From Ctenosaura bakeri (lineage: Eukaryota; Chordata; Lepidosauria; Squamata; Iguanidae): DNA of 64,000 nucleotides. Made by a program: the position numbers and the translations under genes. The notes under the pieces were generated by a model. It ran no database searches and was not told the origin of the DNA. It saw nothing but the letters and a program-made list of their open reading frames with translations. Of the stretch, positions 1-11,080 are shown one piece after another. The stretch spans positions 62,001-126,000 of the forward strand of contig CAOLHI010002564.1 in the NCBI GenBank assembly GCA_948474755.1, written 5' to 3'. How positions within the stretch are numbered: the first letter of the stretch is position 1; every line of letters begins with the position of its first letter.

Positions 1-335
1 CTGGAGGCCGGTCTTCCTGGCCAGTCCTCTCCCCGGTCGACGGGGTTGGGCGGACAAAGAAGCGGGAGGGCCTTTCCGCTTTCCTTTCCCGGCACCTTCC
101 TTCTCTTCTTTTTCCTCAGGGGCTTTCCGGCTTCCCGCCTGAGGGCTGATCTAAGCAAATGGAGGGAGGGATTTATTTGGTGGGAAGAATTTGGGGGCAA
201 GAGTAGTTTATGGTGGATGCCTTTTTACTCTGTTTGCTTTGCTGCCCTCTTTCTTTCCTCCCCCCTTTTTTTGATAAAAACTCATAACATTTCTTCAAGC
301 CTTTAGGGAGCGCTGTGAGGACATGGCGGTCCCCC
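1..335 (+). promoter_or_regulatory. Possible GC-rich promoter / 5' noncoding exon of CCDC122
   Basis: The first ~170 bases are much richer in G+C and CpG than the following sequence, with GGGCGG-like and pyrimidine-rich tracts, and no convincing protein is encoded. It lies 3.5 kb upstream of the first coding exon of the CCDC122 ortholog on the same strand. In other vertebrates CCDC122 is arranged head to head with LACC1, so a shared CpG promoter at or just left of the window edge is expected. The role is inferred from position and composition only; no transcription start or donor site was assigned. Confidence 0.35.
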
Positions 336-368
336 AGGTCAACGGACCACAGGTTAAGAACTGCTCTT
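336..368. mobile_element. hAT terminal fragment
   Basis: The stretch reads GGACCACAGGTTAAGAACTG, the common inner terminus of reptilian/mammalian hAT MITEs (usual end: AGGTTAAGAACCACTG). No partner terminus was found, so it is a fragment. The flanking 369-1008 shows no gene and no repeat I recognise. Confidence 0.4.
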
Positions 369-1008
369 GTAAGGCCTTAATTAAAAATAGGAGACAGTTT
401 TTCCGTCAGAACAATAGGGCCACCTCAGGAAACCACATCCCTATTCAGATAAATCTTGAAAACCCCTAGTGAGATCCAAGAAATTACTGCAAACAATCCC
501 CAACCAATGGAGTAAGAGGGTGAAGAAGCAACACCAGCCTGAAAAATCCAAGGAGCTGTATTACAAGAGCTCATGTTTCTTTAGAGCAATCTGAAAGAGA
601 AGAAAAAGAATATATTTGCTAATGAACTGCTTAAGAGATTACAATAGACCAAGTTTTCTAGGGACCCCTAGTTTATCATGTTGGTATCTGGTGCATTCTT
701 GTTACCACTTGATTCTTCCTTTTCCTCTAAATGACCTGTGGCCGTTTCTCCACAAGATGCCATTAGCACGTTGTAGCATTACAGTGACAGTTTTATCCTG
801 CCCTGTCACCCCATCTGGCCCTTTTTTTGTTTTTTGTTTTTTTTACAGACACCATTCTTGTGTAGTGACGTTGTGCTGATGATATGCGGACACTCAGCCG
901 CACAGGAAAAGTGTCAGCAGAGCCCTGCCAACTGCAACACCTGACAAACAAGTAACAGTCCTCCCATCTTTGGGACAAGCCATAAACCGTGAGAAGAGAT
1001 ACTGGTAA

Positions 1009-1610
1009 GGGCGTTCCCACACTACACTTAGGCCCTTTTCGCATGGTTTTTTTTGTTGCGCGAGTGCCCCTTGAGCATTGCACAAATGGGAGCGTCGCTC
1101 CGTACGACGCACCCCCACATGTGCGACGCTCATGAGGCTGAAGCGGGGCGCGCGCGCATTTTTTGGTTTTCAGCTTTAAGCCGAAAATACCCCGTGCTCA
1201 TGCAGTGCTCGCAGCGTCCTCGCGCACTTACCTGCCATGCGGTGCGTCGGCGAGCCTACAGCTCCCACACTGCCCTGGGGAAGGAAGGGGCGGGGCGCTA
1301 GCGCGACGGTCGCGCTAACAGGAAGTGACCTGCGGTAGGAAGGAGCAGGGAAGCGGCAGCATTTCGGAGGAGGCTTCTCACGCGAGACACCCTCCCCTGT
1401 TGCGCAAACAGGTAACATGCGAAAAGGGCCTTAGAGTACTATTATTCCACTTTCAACATCCTATGGAATCCTGGGATTTGCAGTTTAGAGACAGACATTT
1501 AGAATTCTCAGCGAGAGAGCTCTTTGGCCTCAGTAAACTGTAAACCCCAGAATTCCAAAGGATGTTGAAAGTGGAATAATAGCACTATAACAGTGTAGGT
1601 CGGAAAGGCC
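1009..1610. mobile_element. Palindromic MITE, copy A, split by another MITE
   Basis: The right arm (about 1434-1610) ends in TTGAAAGTGGAATAATAGCA...GGAAAGGCC, the family signature. The left arm has the mirror ATTCCACTTTCAACATCC from 1443. The outermost ~22 bases of the left arm are displaced to 1009-1030 because a GC-rich MITE (1031-1430) has landed in it. The middle holds AGAATTCTCAG and GCCTCAGTAAACTGTAAACC, shared with copies E and H. Confidence 0.8.
1031..1430. mobile_element. GC-rich MITE, copy 1 (TTA target duplication)
   Basis: This is a 400-bp element with inverted ends GGCCCTTTTCGCA...TGCGAAAAGGGCC, flanked by TTA on both sides (1028-1030 and 1431-1433). The interior is very CpG-rich (for example GCGGGGCGCGCGCGC) and unlike the surroundings, which could mimic a CpG island. 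A second copy lies at 50453-50880 with conserved interior blocks such as GGAAGGAAGGGGC and GGAGGAGGCTTCTCACGC. It has no coding capacity. The 3-bp duplication suggests a PIF/Harbinger-like mover; this is inference. Confidence 0.85.
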
Positions 1611-2162
1611 CCATGTTTCTTTTCACAGGTAGTGGTGGACAAAACTGCAGACAGAAGCTGTTCTTGCTTGTAGAATGATCCTTGTACAGATGATAGATTG
1701 CATGCACCATTATTCAAGGATGGTAGAAGCCAGTTATACCTCTGAAATTAGTCAAGGCCTCTTGATAACAGTTAACGTGGCAATTAATGGGATTCTTACT
1801 GTTTTTTCTTCCTACTCCCATAAAAAAAAAAAGATTACATGGAGGGATCCATGAACAATTTGGGATTACACAGAAGGGACTGCTTGATTCTAGAAGGTGA
1901 CAAAATCACACCAAATCAAGTATAAATCCCAAGTTAAAGAAAGCTTAAGGGAATTCATGGAAGCTGAGTTTCTCAGCAGTACTATCAGTTACCCTGTGTT
2001 GTGCTAGGGGCCTCACTACTCTTCCAGAGTGGTTTTTAAGGGGTTCAGGTGGCTAACGGTGAGAGCTTTCCTTTTGCAAATGTTCTTGAATTAACTTATT
2101 AAGACAATCCAATATTAGCCTGATAATAGAAATAATTAAATTTTTTAAAAAGTTATATTAAA

Positions 2163-3695
2163 ACTATGTGGATAAAGGGATGTCTAACAGCCTCCAACAT
2201 TCCATTTCTGGGCAAGGTTCTGGAGTGTGTGGTAGCCTCCCAGCTCCAGGGGTTCCTGGATGAAGAGACTTATCTAGATCCATTTCAGTCTGGTTTCTGG
2301 TCTGATTATGGCATACAGACTGCTTTGGTCACCTTAGTGGATGACCTATGCCAAGAACTAGGTAGGGAGAATGTGTCCCTGTTGGTTCTGCTGGACTTCT
2401 CAGAGGGTTTCAATACTATTGATGATGGTATCCTTGTGAGTCACCTTGCAGGGATGGGAGTTGGGGGCACTGTTTTTCAATGGCTTCATTTCTTCCTGGA
2501 AGGCTGAACTCAGAAGGTGGGCCTGGGAGACTCCTGTTCAAACCCTTGACCTTTGTCCTGTGGGGTTCCTCAGTGCTCTGTCCTTTCCCACATGCTATTC
2601 AATATCTACATGAAACTGCTGGAGGAGGTTGTCTGACGTTCTGGGGTTCAGTGCCATCAGTATGACACCTGACTTTATTACTTCTCTCCACCACAAGCCA
2701 AGGAAGCTGTTTTGGTCCTAAACCTGTGCCTATCATCAGTAATGGACTGGATGAGGGTGAACAAATTGAAACTTAATCCAGATAAAATAGAAGTGCTCTT
2801 GTTCAGTAGAAAAGGCAGATCAGGGAATAGGAGTGCAAACTGTATTAGATAGGTTTACACTTCTCCTGAAGATTCAGGTTCACAGCTTGAGTGAGCTGTT
2901 AGATTCAACTCTAAGCCTGGAAGCCCAATTGAAGCTTGTGCACCAGATGTGCCTGTTCTTTGTGACATCAGATCTGGCTGTGGTGACACATGTGTTGGTT
3001 ACGTCCTGGTTGGATTACTGTAAGGCACTCTATGTGGTGCTGCCTTTGAAGAGTGTTCAGAAACTTCAACTGGTCAAAAGAGCTGCAGCCAGATTGTTAA
3101 CTGGGGCTGGCTACAGGGATCATACAACTCCCCTGTTACAGAAGCTCCACTGGCTGCTGATCAGTTTCCAGGCACAATTCAAAGTGCTAGTAATGACCTT
3201 TAAAGCCCTATATGGCTCATGTTCATGTTATTAGAAGGACCATATCCTCCCCTACGAACCAGCCTGGGCCTTGAGATTTGTTGGAGAAACCCTTCTCTCT
3301 GTCCCCCCACCCTTGCAGGTACACCTTGTGGGAACACAGGAGAGGGCCTTCTCAGTGACTGCCCCCAGGCTCTGGAACTCCCTTCCCAGAGAAGTCAGAC
3401 TGGCACCCTCCCTCTGTCCTTCTGTAATCAGATAAAGACATTTTTATTTAGACAGGTGTTTGATGTATGATTATATGTGGCCAGCCCAATAGGAATGTGC
3501 TGGGTATTATGTCCTTTGATTAATAATTGAGTTTTAATTGTGCATTTTACCATTGTGATAATCTTTTCAGTTGTTTAATTCTGTTTTAACTTTTGTATTT
3601 TATTTTTAATTATGTCTTTTTAAATCTGTAAGCTACTTTGAGTTCCAACCCAGGAAAAAAGTGGGGTACAAATAAAGATTAATGATGATGATGAC
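2163..3695 (+). mobile_element. L2-clade LINE, 5'-truncated ORF2 and 3' tail
   Basis: Translation gives successive reverse-transcriptase blocks: SNIPFLGKVLE, DPFQSGF, LLVLLDFSEGFNTIDDGIL, then in shifted frames the GVPQ-SVL and QY-DT remnant of the YADD box (damaged), then KLNPDK and the C-terminal VTSWLDYCKALYV and AAARLLTGA blocks. The 3' end has the GGGGTACAAATAAAGATTA tail grading into ATGATGATGACGGCGAC simple repeats, as usual for L2. Several stops and frameshifts make it a dead copy. It lies in the presumed 5' intron of CCDC122, in sense orientation. Confidence 0.88.
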
Positions 3696-3858
3696 GGCGA
3701 CAGTTTCTTCACAGGGTCTTATTTTATAAACTTGGTTTGGAAAGCAGTTTCAGATAGAAAACAGCTTGTGTTAACAGTGTACTTAGTAACCAGAGTTTAA
3801 CAGGCTGCTTCAGTTAAGCCTTTTTCTTGTTTCTGCAGCATAGATTTATTTTCTTGGC

Positions 3859-3975
3859 ATGGCTACTAATCTAAGTGATTCATCGTTAGTTGAAGTTGTA
3901 AAACAAGTGGCAGAGCAACAGAATACTCAAGCCTCTGAAATCCAAAAGAGCAAAAATGTTCTTCTGTGGTTGCAG
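3859..3975 (+). CDS. CCDC122: CCDC122 coding exon 1 (start codon, residues 1-39)
   Basis: This is the first coding exon of the coiled-coil domain-containing protein 122 ortholog. A strong acceptor (TTTTTCTTGTTTCTGCAG) ends at 3838, 20 noncoding bases follow, then ATG at 3859; the donor is CAG|GTAGTA at 3976. It encodes MATNLSDSSLVEVV... and a Gln/Lys/Glu-rich helix (KQVAEQQ, ASEIQKSK) that begins the coiled coil. The start is chosen because it is the first ATG after the acceptor and the frame runs cleanly into the next exon. Joined exons give 260 residues, near the roughly 270 expected. CCDC122's molecular function is not established. Upstream noncoding exon(s) must exist but were not located. 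Confidence 0.9.
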
Positions 3976-4824
3976 GTAGTATGATACATTTTAAAGAAGT
4001 TTGTTTTACAGTGTCAAAACCACCTCTTAATATTCTTTGTCTAAAAAACCCCTGTGAAATTTATGGCATTACCATAAATCAGCTGGTGATTTGAAGGCAC
4101 ATATCCATGCAAAAGAAAATGTCACCTTGAAAACACTACAAAATCCAAGCAGTCATGAAATCACACAAGGCTAACTGAAGGAAAAGGGAGGAAGGTTTTT
4201 GGATAGTGAAATTTCAGGGTGAAGTGGGTATATTTACCCACCCTGAAGAGCAGTGAAGAAGGAGCAATGTGGCTTAGACTTGTGTCTAAGGACAATACCA
4301 GAGTGGCAATCAGAAATCAGTATACTGCGAGTTGACTGGCCAAAAACAGGGGTTTAAATACCTGATTTCTGCCTGGAGGACAAAGGTGTTAATGGCTCAG
4401 TGGCAGAGTAAACAATGGAGTTTGCAGGGGAACAGGCTAATACTTTTAGTGTTAGGTGACAAAGGGCCAATGGCCATCCTGATGCTTGTTGGACAGCTTT
4501 TAGGACAAAAGAGAGGTTTGCTTTGTCAGAGGAAAAAAAGTTAAGACAATCAATGATCTTGTGGGAATCTCCCAGATGCTATTGTCTAAAAAGGTAAGTC
4601 GTTAAGGCTAACTGCAAGCCCATTGTCTTTGGAGTTTCCTGGTGATTTCCTGACTGTGACCTGGCTACACCTGGAGGTATTTTCTGACCTAATTCACAGT
4701 ACAGATATTCAGCTAGTCTTTTCCTCTTATCCAGCCTGGCCATTCAACCATAGCAAGGTATGTTTTATATTTATGCTAATTGATATATTTTGCCACTTAA
4801 ACCATATCAAAGTGTGTGGGGAGT

Positions 4825-5040
4825 GTGTGGTCTAGTAACAACTCAGAGTGGTATGCACAACACAGTGTGGCAGCCAACTCTAAAAAAAGATAGCAGAGAG
4901 AAGCAAGGCCAAATGAGAAGAGAAGATGCTGCTGCTGCTGCTATGCTTATGGGTGAGGAGACAGGCTGAGTAGCCTTCAAGCTTTTTGCAGATCCCCATG
5001 AGGGCATATCCATGGACCCTAGGTTAAGAACCACTAGTGT
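4825..5040. mobile_element. hAT-like fragment
   Basis: The right end reads CCCTAGGTTAAGAACCACTA, the standard hAT MITE terminus, and a short CTG run lies at 4929-4943. The left terminus is not recognisable, so the start is approximate. It lies in the first coding intron of CCDC122. The flanks 3976-4824 and 5041-6393 show no gene and no repeat I can name. Confidence 0.5.
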
Positions 5041-6393
5041 AGGATGTATGGTTTCTTACATGTAAAATCATAATGAAGGAATATGAAATGTGCAATTCTT
5101 TACATGAAATATAAAATCAACATATAAGGTATGTGCTAAGATGGTGCAAAATCCATGTTGGTGAATGAGTGTATATGTGTGTGTGTATTTACTACTAGGT
5201 TAGTGATTTTAATAAAATAGCCAGAAAGATTATTAAATAGTGTGCTCATTATCCCATGCTAAAATATTCTGAGCTTTGCAAACTTCAGAGTGCTTAAGTG
5301 GAGTTTTGATGCCTGTTGGGACGGTACTATTGTTCACAGTTGAAAGCCCAGCAACCAGAAGGAGGCAGGAAAGGATTTTAGCGGATAGAAATTAGCTAAC
5401 AAATAGTAAAAACCCACAGACTCTCAGTCTAAAGAACTAGAGGTGGGGAGCCATACCTGTTTCACTCTTCCCAGACTATAAAAATCAATCTGGTTCCTGC
5501 AGAATGAGATGAACCTAGTGGGACAACAGCTCATTCCCAAGTATGGTGCTAACAATATTTTATCAGTTCTCGCCTTTTTCATGGTGGAAGAAGCTCCTCT
5601 GATTAGAAATGTGAATTCTGCTGGAATGTAGGCTGCTATTAAGAAAACGTTCTGGCACAAAGCCATCTGGCTGACAACTTCGTAGTCTTCCCACTGTGAG
5701 TACAGCATCTAGAAAAGTCATAATGGAGAAGGAGTATGTGTCACCACTAATCTGCCTCATGAGTTTGAATGTTCTCCTGACTGTGCTTCCGTATGTGGAT
5801 ATCTCTCTGATGCTGGTTAAGGAGAACTGTTAGGCATCTTGTTACAAATAAATAAACAGCAAGGTTACACAGCATTACTGTGAGGACTAAGATCCATGTC
5901 TCAGGTACTTTAATTTTTACTGTTTGCATTTATTTGAGGGCATGTAGTAAAGAGGGTATTATTATCACTCTTCTGGGGCTATTAAGAAATCCAAGCCACG
6001 GTAGGTAAGATAATTGGTAACCCAGAATAAATCTATAGATGTGCAGTAATAAAATAAAAAAACTTATAATAGCTCAGATGAGTCTCCACATTATATAAAA
6101 AATATATATCGTGTACGTTGTATTTCATGGGCTGTTGTGAGCTTAGTAATTGTCAAGTACTTCATCCAATAAACATTACTAGAAAATATTTAAAGTATTT
6201 TTTTGAAAGAGACCGACTTGTCTGTATCTTCCGACAAAACTGTTTAGTATAGGATCGCTATTCCTACTTCCTTGGATTTACAAGCAGCTGTCATGGTGGG
6301 CTTAAATATGGAGATCTGATGAAAGCTTTAGAGACTCCCACTCCGCAGGATGACAGAAACCATGTCTTATGCTTTTTAAAGTGGTCACTATAC

Positions 6394-6905
6394 ACTGTAT
6401 TTGCTAGCATATAAGACATATCAGCGTATAAGACGCATCCCATTTTCAAACAGTATTTTTTCAGGAATTTTTTTTTAGTACATTTCTAATTTGTGTTTTG
6501 CATCTAGGCATTCCTGAGCTGCCCCCTTGCTGGCCAGTGAGCTCCCTTGGGCAGCGTGATTGCTTTGTGCAGCTTGGCTTTGAGCAGGAAAGGCCCTTCA
6601 CAGGCACATTCTATGGTGGTGGTGACAGCGGTGGCCACCAAAGTGAACTACTCTTTGGAAACTAGGGGAAAGGTAGTGCAAGGAAAGCAGGAGGGAGGGA
6701 GGGAGGGAAGGTGGAGCTTAGGTTGATCCCAGGGAAGGGAATGGTGGGGCTGTTCTCTATTAGGGGGAAGTGGCAGCAGTAGCAGCCAGGGAATGCCTAG
6801 ATGTGAAATTTGCTGGTGTATAAGACGCACTGGCATATATAAGAAGCACCCCATTTTCAAACAATACATTTCAGGTAAAAAGTGTGTCTTATATACTGGC
6901 AAATA
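6394..6905. mobile_element. Inverted-repeat DNA element with ATAAGAC ends
   Basis: The left end TATTTGCTAGCATATAAGAC and the right end (reverse complement TATTTGCCAGTATATAAGAC) match as imperfect terminal inverted repeats. Just inside, a block containing TATAAGACGCA and CCCATTTTCAAACA occurs twice in the same orientation, near 6425-6475 and 6818-6880. It has no coding capacity. It resembles nonautonomous DNA transposons; the superfamily is not assigned. Confidence 0.6.
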
Positions 6906-7317
6906 GGGGAATTCATCTGTTCTCAGCCTACAGAGCAAGAGCCAGCCAGGAATGGGTTAATTCCGGTCACCACCCAGGCAATGCAAGGGATTACATGTTC
7001 TTTCTGAAGAGTATTTGCTGTTGGATCCCTAGCTCCTCCCTAGTTCTTTTTTCTTGCCTCACCAGGAAGAGTTGTATAAGCACTTCCACTTTTCTTTTGG
7101 TTCTGTTGTTCCCTTATGTTTGCTCTCTTTTAAAAAGTCACTTTTCCCCTTCTCCTTTCATTGCATTATCCCTCCATCTCATCTTCTCCTCTTTTAGCAT
7201 CTCTGTCTTTTTATGAGGGGGGAGCGGGTGGATGGGGAAAGCAAAGAGAAAAGCTAAGGACACTTCTGGCACCAAGAGCCCCTCAATCAAGCATATAAAA
7301 GTTGTGAGGGAAGTGTG

Positions 7318-7913
7318 AGTATAATCCTCCCTCTACATTCACAGATTTGACTTTGCGAATTTGATTATTCATGAATGTGCTGCCTTCCTCCCCATTCTCC
7401 TTCTCCCATTTCCTTATGTTGTGCCAGGCATGAAGAAGGAAGGCACACATGCTTGGGGAACAGGCAAAGGAATGTGGGGAGAAGATACACACATGCCTTC
7501 TCCCCTCTGGAGTTTCCCTATCCCATTCCCATGCCTTTGGCCCCAGAGGGAGAACATGTGCTGAGTTAAAATGCAAGGGAAAGAGAGGAAGGCCTTTTTG
7601 CATGGCTTCCTTTTCACCTCTGGAGCTTCCCTTCCTATTTGCATGCATTTTGCATCGACATGGAGAACGTGAGCCAGGGAAAAACACAAAGGAAAAGGTG
7701 AGAAGGCCCATGTGAGCCTTCCTTTTCCCCTTTGGAGCCCTCCCATTGCTTTTTGCCTTGGCACAGAAAACATACAATGAGGCAAAAGACGAATAGTGGG
7801 GAGTCCTGGAAGGGAATGAGAGGGGAAGCGTGGGAAGTGTTATTTGCAGTTTTCCCACTTTTGCAAGGGTTCTACACCCCAAACCTTCACGAAAGTGGAG
7901 GGACCACTGTACC
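7318..7913. mobile_element. Inverted-repeat DNA element carrying a minisatellite
   Basis: The ends are imperfect inverted repeats: left TCCTCCCTCTACATTCACAG; right, in reverse complement, TGGTCCCTCCACTTTCGTGA. Between them, about 7440-7790, are three or so diverged ~120-base units. Each has GGAG(T/C)TTCCC or a TGGAGC-like start, a CATGC(C/A)TTTTG block, a GAGAACRTG block and a AAGGCC...GCCTTCC hairpin core. A relative's right end lies at 48153-48212. The long open frames on both strands here come from the repeat composition. Confidence 0.55.
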
Positions 7914-8159
7914 CTTAACCAACCCTGGCAGGGGCTCTATGGTAATTGGCAGTCCTCAAAGCACAGTCCCACTGTACTGCTCAGTTAATTCAGAATTCAG
8001 TGGATGGTGGCACTGAAGAATTAATGAGCACTGGGGAATTTCCCGCTCCTATTCAAGGCCAGAAGTCAGTCTTGGGGGGCTAGAAGTTGGCACAGTATGA
8101 CAGGCTGTAAGGACAGATGTTCACACAGCGCCCCCTATTCTGCCTGTCTCTTCTGGGGC

Positions 8160-8420
8160 TGCAGCTGCAGTTCAGGAGCTTAAATTGACTGGACAGGAAG
8201 CTGAAATCAGTTCTGACTCTGACCTTGCTGAAGCTGAAGCTTCTGAAACCTCCTTGTTGCTCCAAATGTCAGGCTTTAACTGCATAATTACCACTACTAG
8301 TGTGGATGAACAGGCAGAAAGGGCTGTAGATATAGAGAAAGGGGCTGCCTTTAATTCCTCAGCTGCTTCCCTGCAGCAAGCTGAGCAAATTGTTTTTCCT
8401 CTGCAGATATCAACCAGAGT
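8160..8420 (+). other. Unexplained open stretch
   Basis: An open frame encodes an acidic, Ala/Ser/Glu-rich segment (TGQEAEISSDSDLAEAEASE, then AAFNSSAASLQQAEQ). No start context, splice site or family is recognised. It is immediately followed by a SINE and lies in a CCDC122 intron in sense orientation. It could be a relic of a transposon ORF; I do not call it a gene. Confidence 0.2.
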
Positions 8421-8430
8421 CACTCAAGAG

Positions 8431-8582
8431 TGGAAAAAGAATTCCCTGCTTGGCCATGGAAACCCACTGGGTGACCTTGGGCACATCACACACTCTCAGC
8501 CCCAGAACACCCTGTGATAGGGTTGCTTTAGGGTTGCCATAAGTCAGAAATGACTTGAAGGCACACAACAACAACAACAACA
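8431..8582 (+). mobile_element. Sauria-type SINE, 5'-truncated
   Basis: It contains CTGCTTGGCCATGGAAACCC, ACTGGGTGACCTTGGGCA and the tail GGGTTGCCATAAGTCAGAAA / TGACTTGAAGGCAC ending in (ACA)n. This is the body and Bov-B-like tail of lizard Sauria SINEs; the tRNA-derived head is missing. Full or partial relatives lie at 47655, 57705 and 61731. Confidence 0.8.
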
Positions 8583-8892
8583 GTCATGGAGTCAAGGGAC
8601 TCTTTCATAAAGTTTTGACTTGCAAAGCTCCCATTGATGCAGTGGGTTTATACTAATTGAGACTTAAAAACAAAAACAAAAAAACTTAAGCCCAAAGAGT
8701 CCTGCCTCACTTCAAAGACAAATTAATTTATCATACCATAATAAATGTGCTAGTCTTTCAGGTGACACAAGATATTTTGTTGTTTTGCTATTATTGATGC
8801 TTTCATAATTTAGTTAAGTTTTAAACAAATAAAAAGGATCCTGTTAACACCAACTATTTACATTTCTGTTTTGATAATGTAGTATTATCAGT

Positions 8893-9022
8893 ATAAATCA
8901 GCGGTAGGAATAATGCAGCCCTCTAGATTTTGTCAGATTACATTTCCCAGCATTCCTCTACATTGGCTATGGTGGCTAAGACTGGGAGTTGCCATCCAAC
9001 AACATCTGGAGTATTGGATGAT
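8893..9022. mobile_element. hAT-like MITE (ACATCTGGAG family), decayed
   Basis: It contains GCCCTCTAGATTTTGTCAGA, CCCAGCATTCCTC, TTGGCTATGGTGGC and CCAACAACATCTGGAGTATT. The same blocks recur at 28500-28580, 42075-42206, 60372-60500 and 61951-62085, a recurrent short inverted-repeat family. It ends ~70 bases before CCDC122 exon 2. Confidence 0.5.
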
Positions 9023-9092
9023 TTTTGCTTTAAAACACTAACTTTTAATTCTTTTATATATTGATACTTTATCTTACTGTGTTTTTCTGTAG

Positions 9093-9491
9093 ACTCAGCT
9101 TCAGGAACTTGAGGCACAAATGAACTGTGTCACATCAGAAAGAAAGGCAACAGAAAGGCAAATGTATTATCAAGATGAAGCCATAGCAAGTACAAAACAT
9201 AATTGTGAAAAGCTGCAGACTGAGATTGCAGCTCTGTGTGCTGAGAATATAAAGCTGAAATTTGACACAGAAATGCTGCAAGAAGAGTTTCAAATTATGA
9301 TCCTGAGAAACAATGCCTACTATGAAAAAATAACTGCTCACAAAGACCAGTTTGGCAAGGTGGAAAGCAAATTACCGCTCATGATTGAGCTTGCTAAAAA
9401 AAGAGCCACGGTTGAAGAGATGATAACACACAAGGAGGCACTAATGTCAGCTCTTCAGAATCCAGACATGCCTTCTACTAATCCAATCCAG
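9093..9491 (+). CDS. CCDC122: CCDC122 coding exon 2 (residues 40-172)
   Basis: This is the largest exon, 133 codons, between acceptor GTTTTTCTGTAG| (9092) and donor CCAG|GTCCAA (9492). It encodes most of the coiled coil: TQLQELEAQM, ATERQMYYQDEAIAST, LQTEIAALCAENIKLKFD and ITAHKDQFGKVESKL, ending in MSALQNPD...NPIQ. Heptad-like Leu/Ile/Met spacing with charged flanks runs nearly throughout; no membrane segment or catalytic motif is visible. The donor GTCCAA is a poor match to GTRAGT. Reading through it adds 68 intron-encoded residues (ending at a stop at 9693), a possible alternative end. Both boundaries are phase 0. Confidence 0.92.
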
Positions 9492-10963
9492 GTCCAAATA
9501 ATTTGTCTTTTCAAATATCTTATCTTTTATACAATGGTTTATTTGTTCTGCAGAAGCATCACACTGAAGACATGCCTGTTATTTTATTTTTGTTTATTTT
9601 GCTTTGTCTGTTTAGGACAGATGGAGCTGCAGCATGATCTTTTTATCGCAAGGCCAGAAATGCTTATGATGCACTGCCCAGCTCAACAATTGTAAATGAT
9701 GCAAGTTGCTTTTGGGGCAACTTGAAGACAACACAGACCCAATATTGTCACTGCTCTTGCTCTGAAATTAGCTATGCACGCTGCAGTCCTTAGGAGTTTA
9801 GGAAATAATGTACTAAGATGAGTTCAGTGATGTCCTATCTCCATAAAACTGGTGACAAGCTACAGCTTGAATTATTTTAGTTGAGATTGATTTTAGCACA
9901 AGTTTCATTTCATTAATTTCTCTTTTCTTATTTCAAAATGAACGAAAAGCTTTCTGGATGATGAAAATATAGCTTCTAGGGATAGATGAGTCCTTATAAC
10001 CATCACAGAATTTGATTGGCTTTTATTACTTGGTCAAAGCATTTCTCTGTGCCTTCGGCTTCTGTGCTGTTATTCAGTTCCATATGTAGGCAATAGCTAA
10101 ATGTTGCGACCCTCTGTTGATTAGCGACCCTCTGTGATGAGCAAATTTAGTATTTTGATCAGGTGGGTTGCTGGGTTGTTGTTTTTTTGGTCCTATTTGT
10201 ATGTTAGATCACCTTGCAGGAAGTGCTGCAGAGCAAGCTAAAAGGACATCACACATAGTGGTTTTGTTGCTTGTAAATTTTTGATTTAGCAATGCAGTTG
10301 AAACGAGGGTGATATTTTAGCTTGAGTTGCTCTTGCTGAAAGAAATCTGAGCCAAAAAAAAAAAAAGGGCAAAAATCAAAATCTCATCCTGTTGAACAAA
10401 TGTCCATATATGAGTTCTGATGCTGTGATAGATATCCAGTATGTTTTGGCCCATGAAGAAATCAGAAATGGACTTCAGTTATAGGCAGAAATTAAAACTG
10501 CATGCCTTAAGCTCTGATGTTATGGTTCAGCATGATGGACCTATGGAATTAGGGCTCCCTAGCTTGGCATATTTTGCTATCTTTGTTCTTATATCAGGGT
10601 ATAGTTCCAGGTAACTTTGCTCTCTTGATATTCCATAACTCACCATGGCAAGTTTAAATCTTCATTCAACCATGAAGCTCACTGAGTCACCATCATTTAA
10701 CCCATCCACCCTTATGGAGTCTTTGTGAGGATAGATTTGGCGGGAGTTGGGGATCTTTTTCATTATCCTGAGATACTGGAAGAAAAGATATATACATTTT
10801 AATAGTAACAAGCACCCAGTGGTGATGGTTCAGCATCAGGAAAAAACGACAAACAGGCAGGGATGGTATGATGAACAGCCAGGAATGTAGTGTTGAAACA
10901 GTTTTTGTTGTTTATGTTTCTTGCATGTTCTGTGGATATGTTGGCATATATGTATCTGTATAG

Positions 10964-11080
10964 GATGAAATTGTTTGTTTGGAAGATGAAATTAATTTAT
11001 TGAAAGAAACTATCAGTGAAAAAGAAAATGCACTTCAAGATGAAAAAAATGTGCAAGCCAGACTCCGAAAGGAAATTGAG
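10964..11080 (+). CDS. CCDC122: CCDC122 coding exon 3 (residues 173-211)
   Basis: The exon has 39 codons between acceptor TATCTGTATAG| (10963) and a consensus donor GAG|GTGAGT (11081). It encodes DEIVCLEDEINLLKETISEK... to LRKEIE, again uninterrupted coiled coil. Both ends are phase 0, so skipping this exon would keep the reading frame. The intron before it (9492-10963) shows no gene or clear repeat apart from an A12-like run near 10355. The intron after it is 12 kb and holds the L1 and DIRS insertions. Confidence 0.9.

Noticed and set aside
1031..1430. CpG island promoter of CCDC122
   Set aside because: CpG density is explained by a MITE with terminal repeats and a target duplication, present again at 50453.
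2166..3470. Host gene with reverse-transcriptase-like exons
   Set aside because: It is a decayed L2 with frameshifts and a standard 3' tail.
7283..7882. 199-aa minus-strand frame (and overlapping frames on both strands)
   Set aside because: It covers a minisatellite inside a DNA transposon; open frames on both strands reflect composition.
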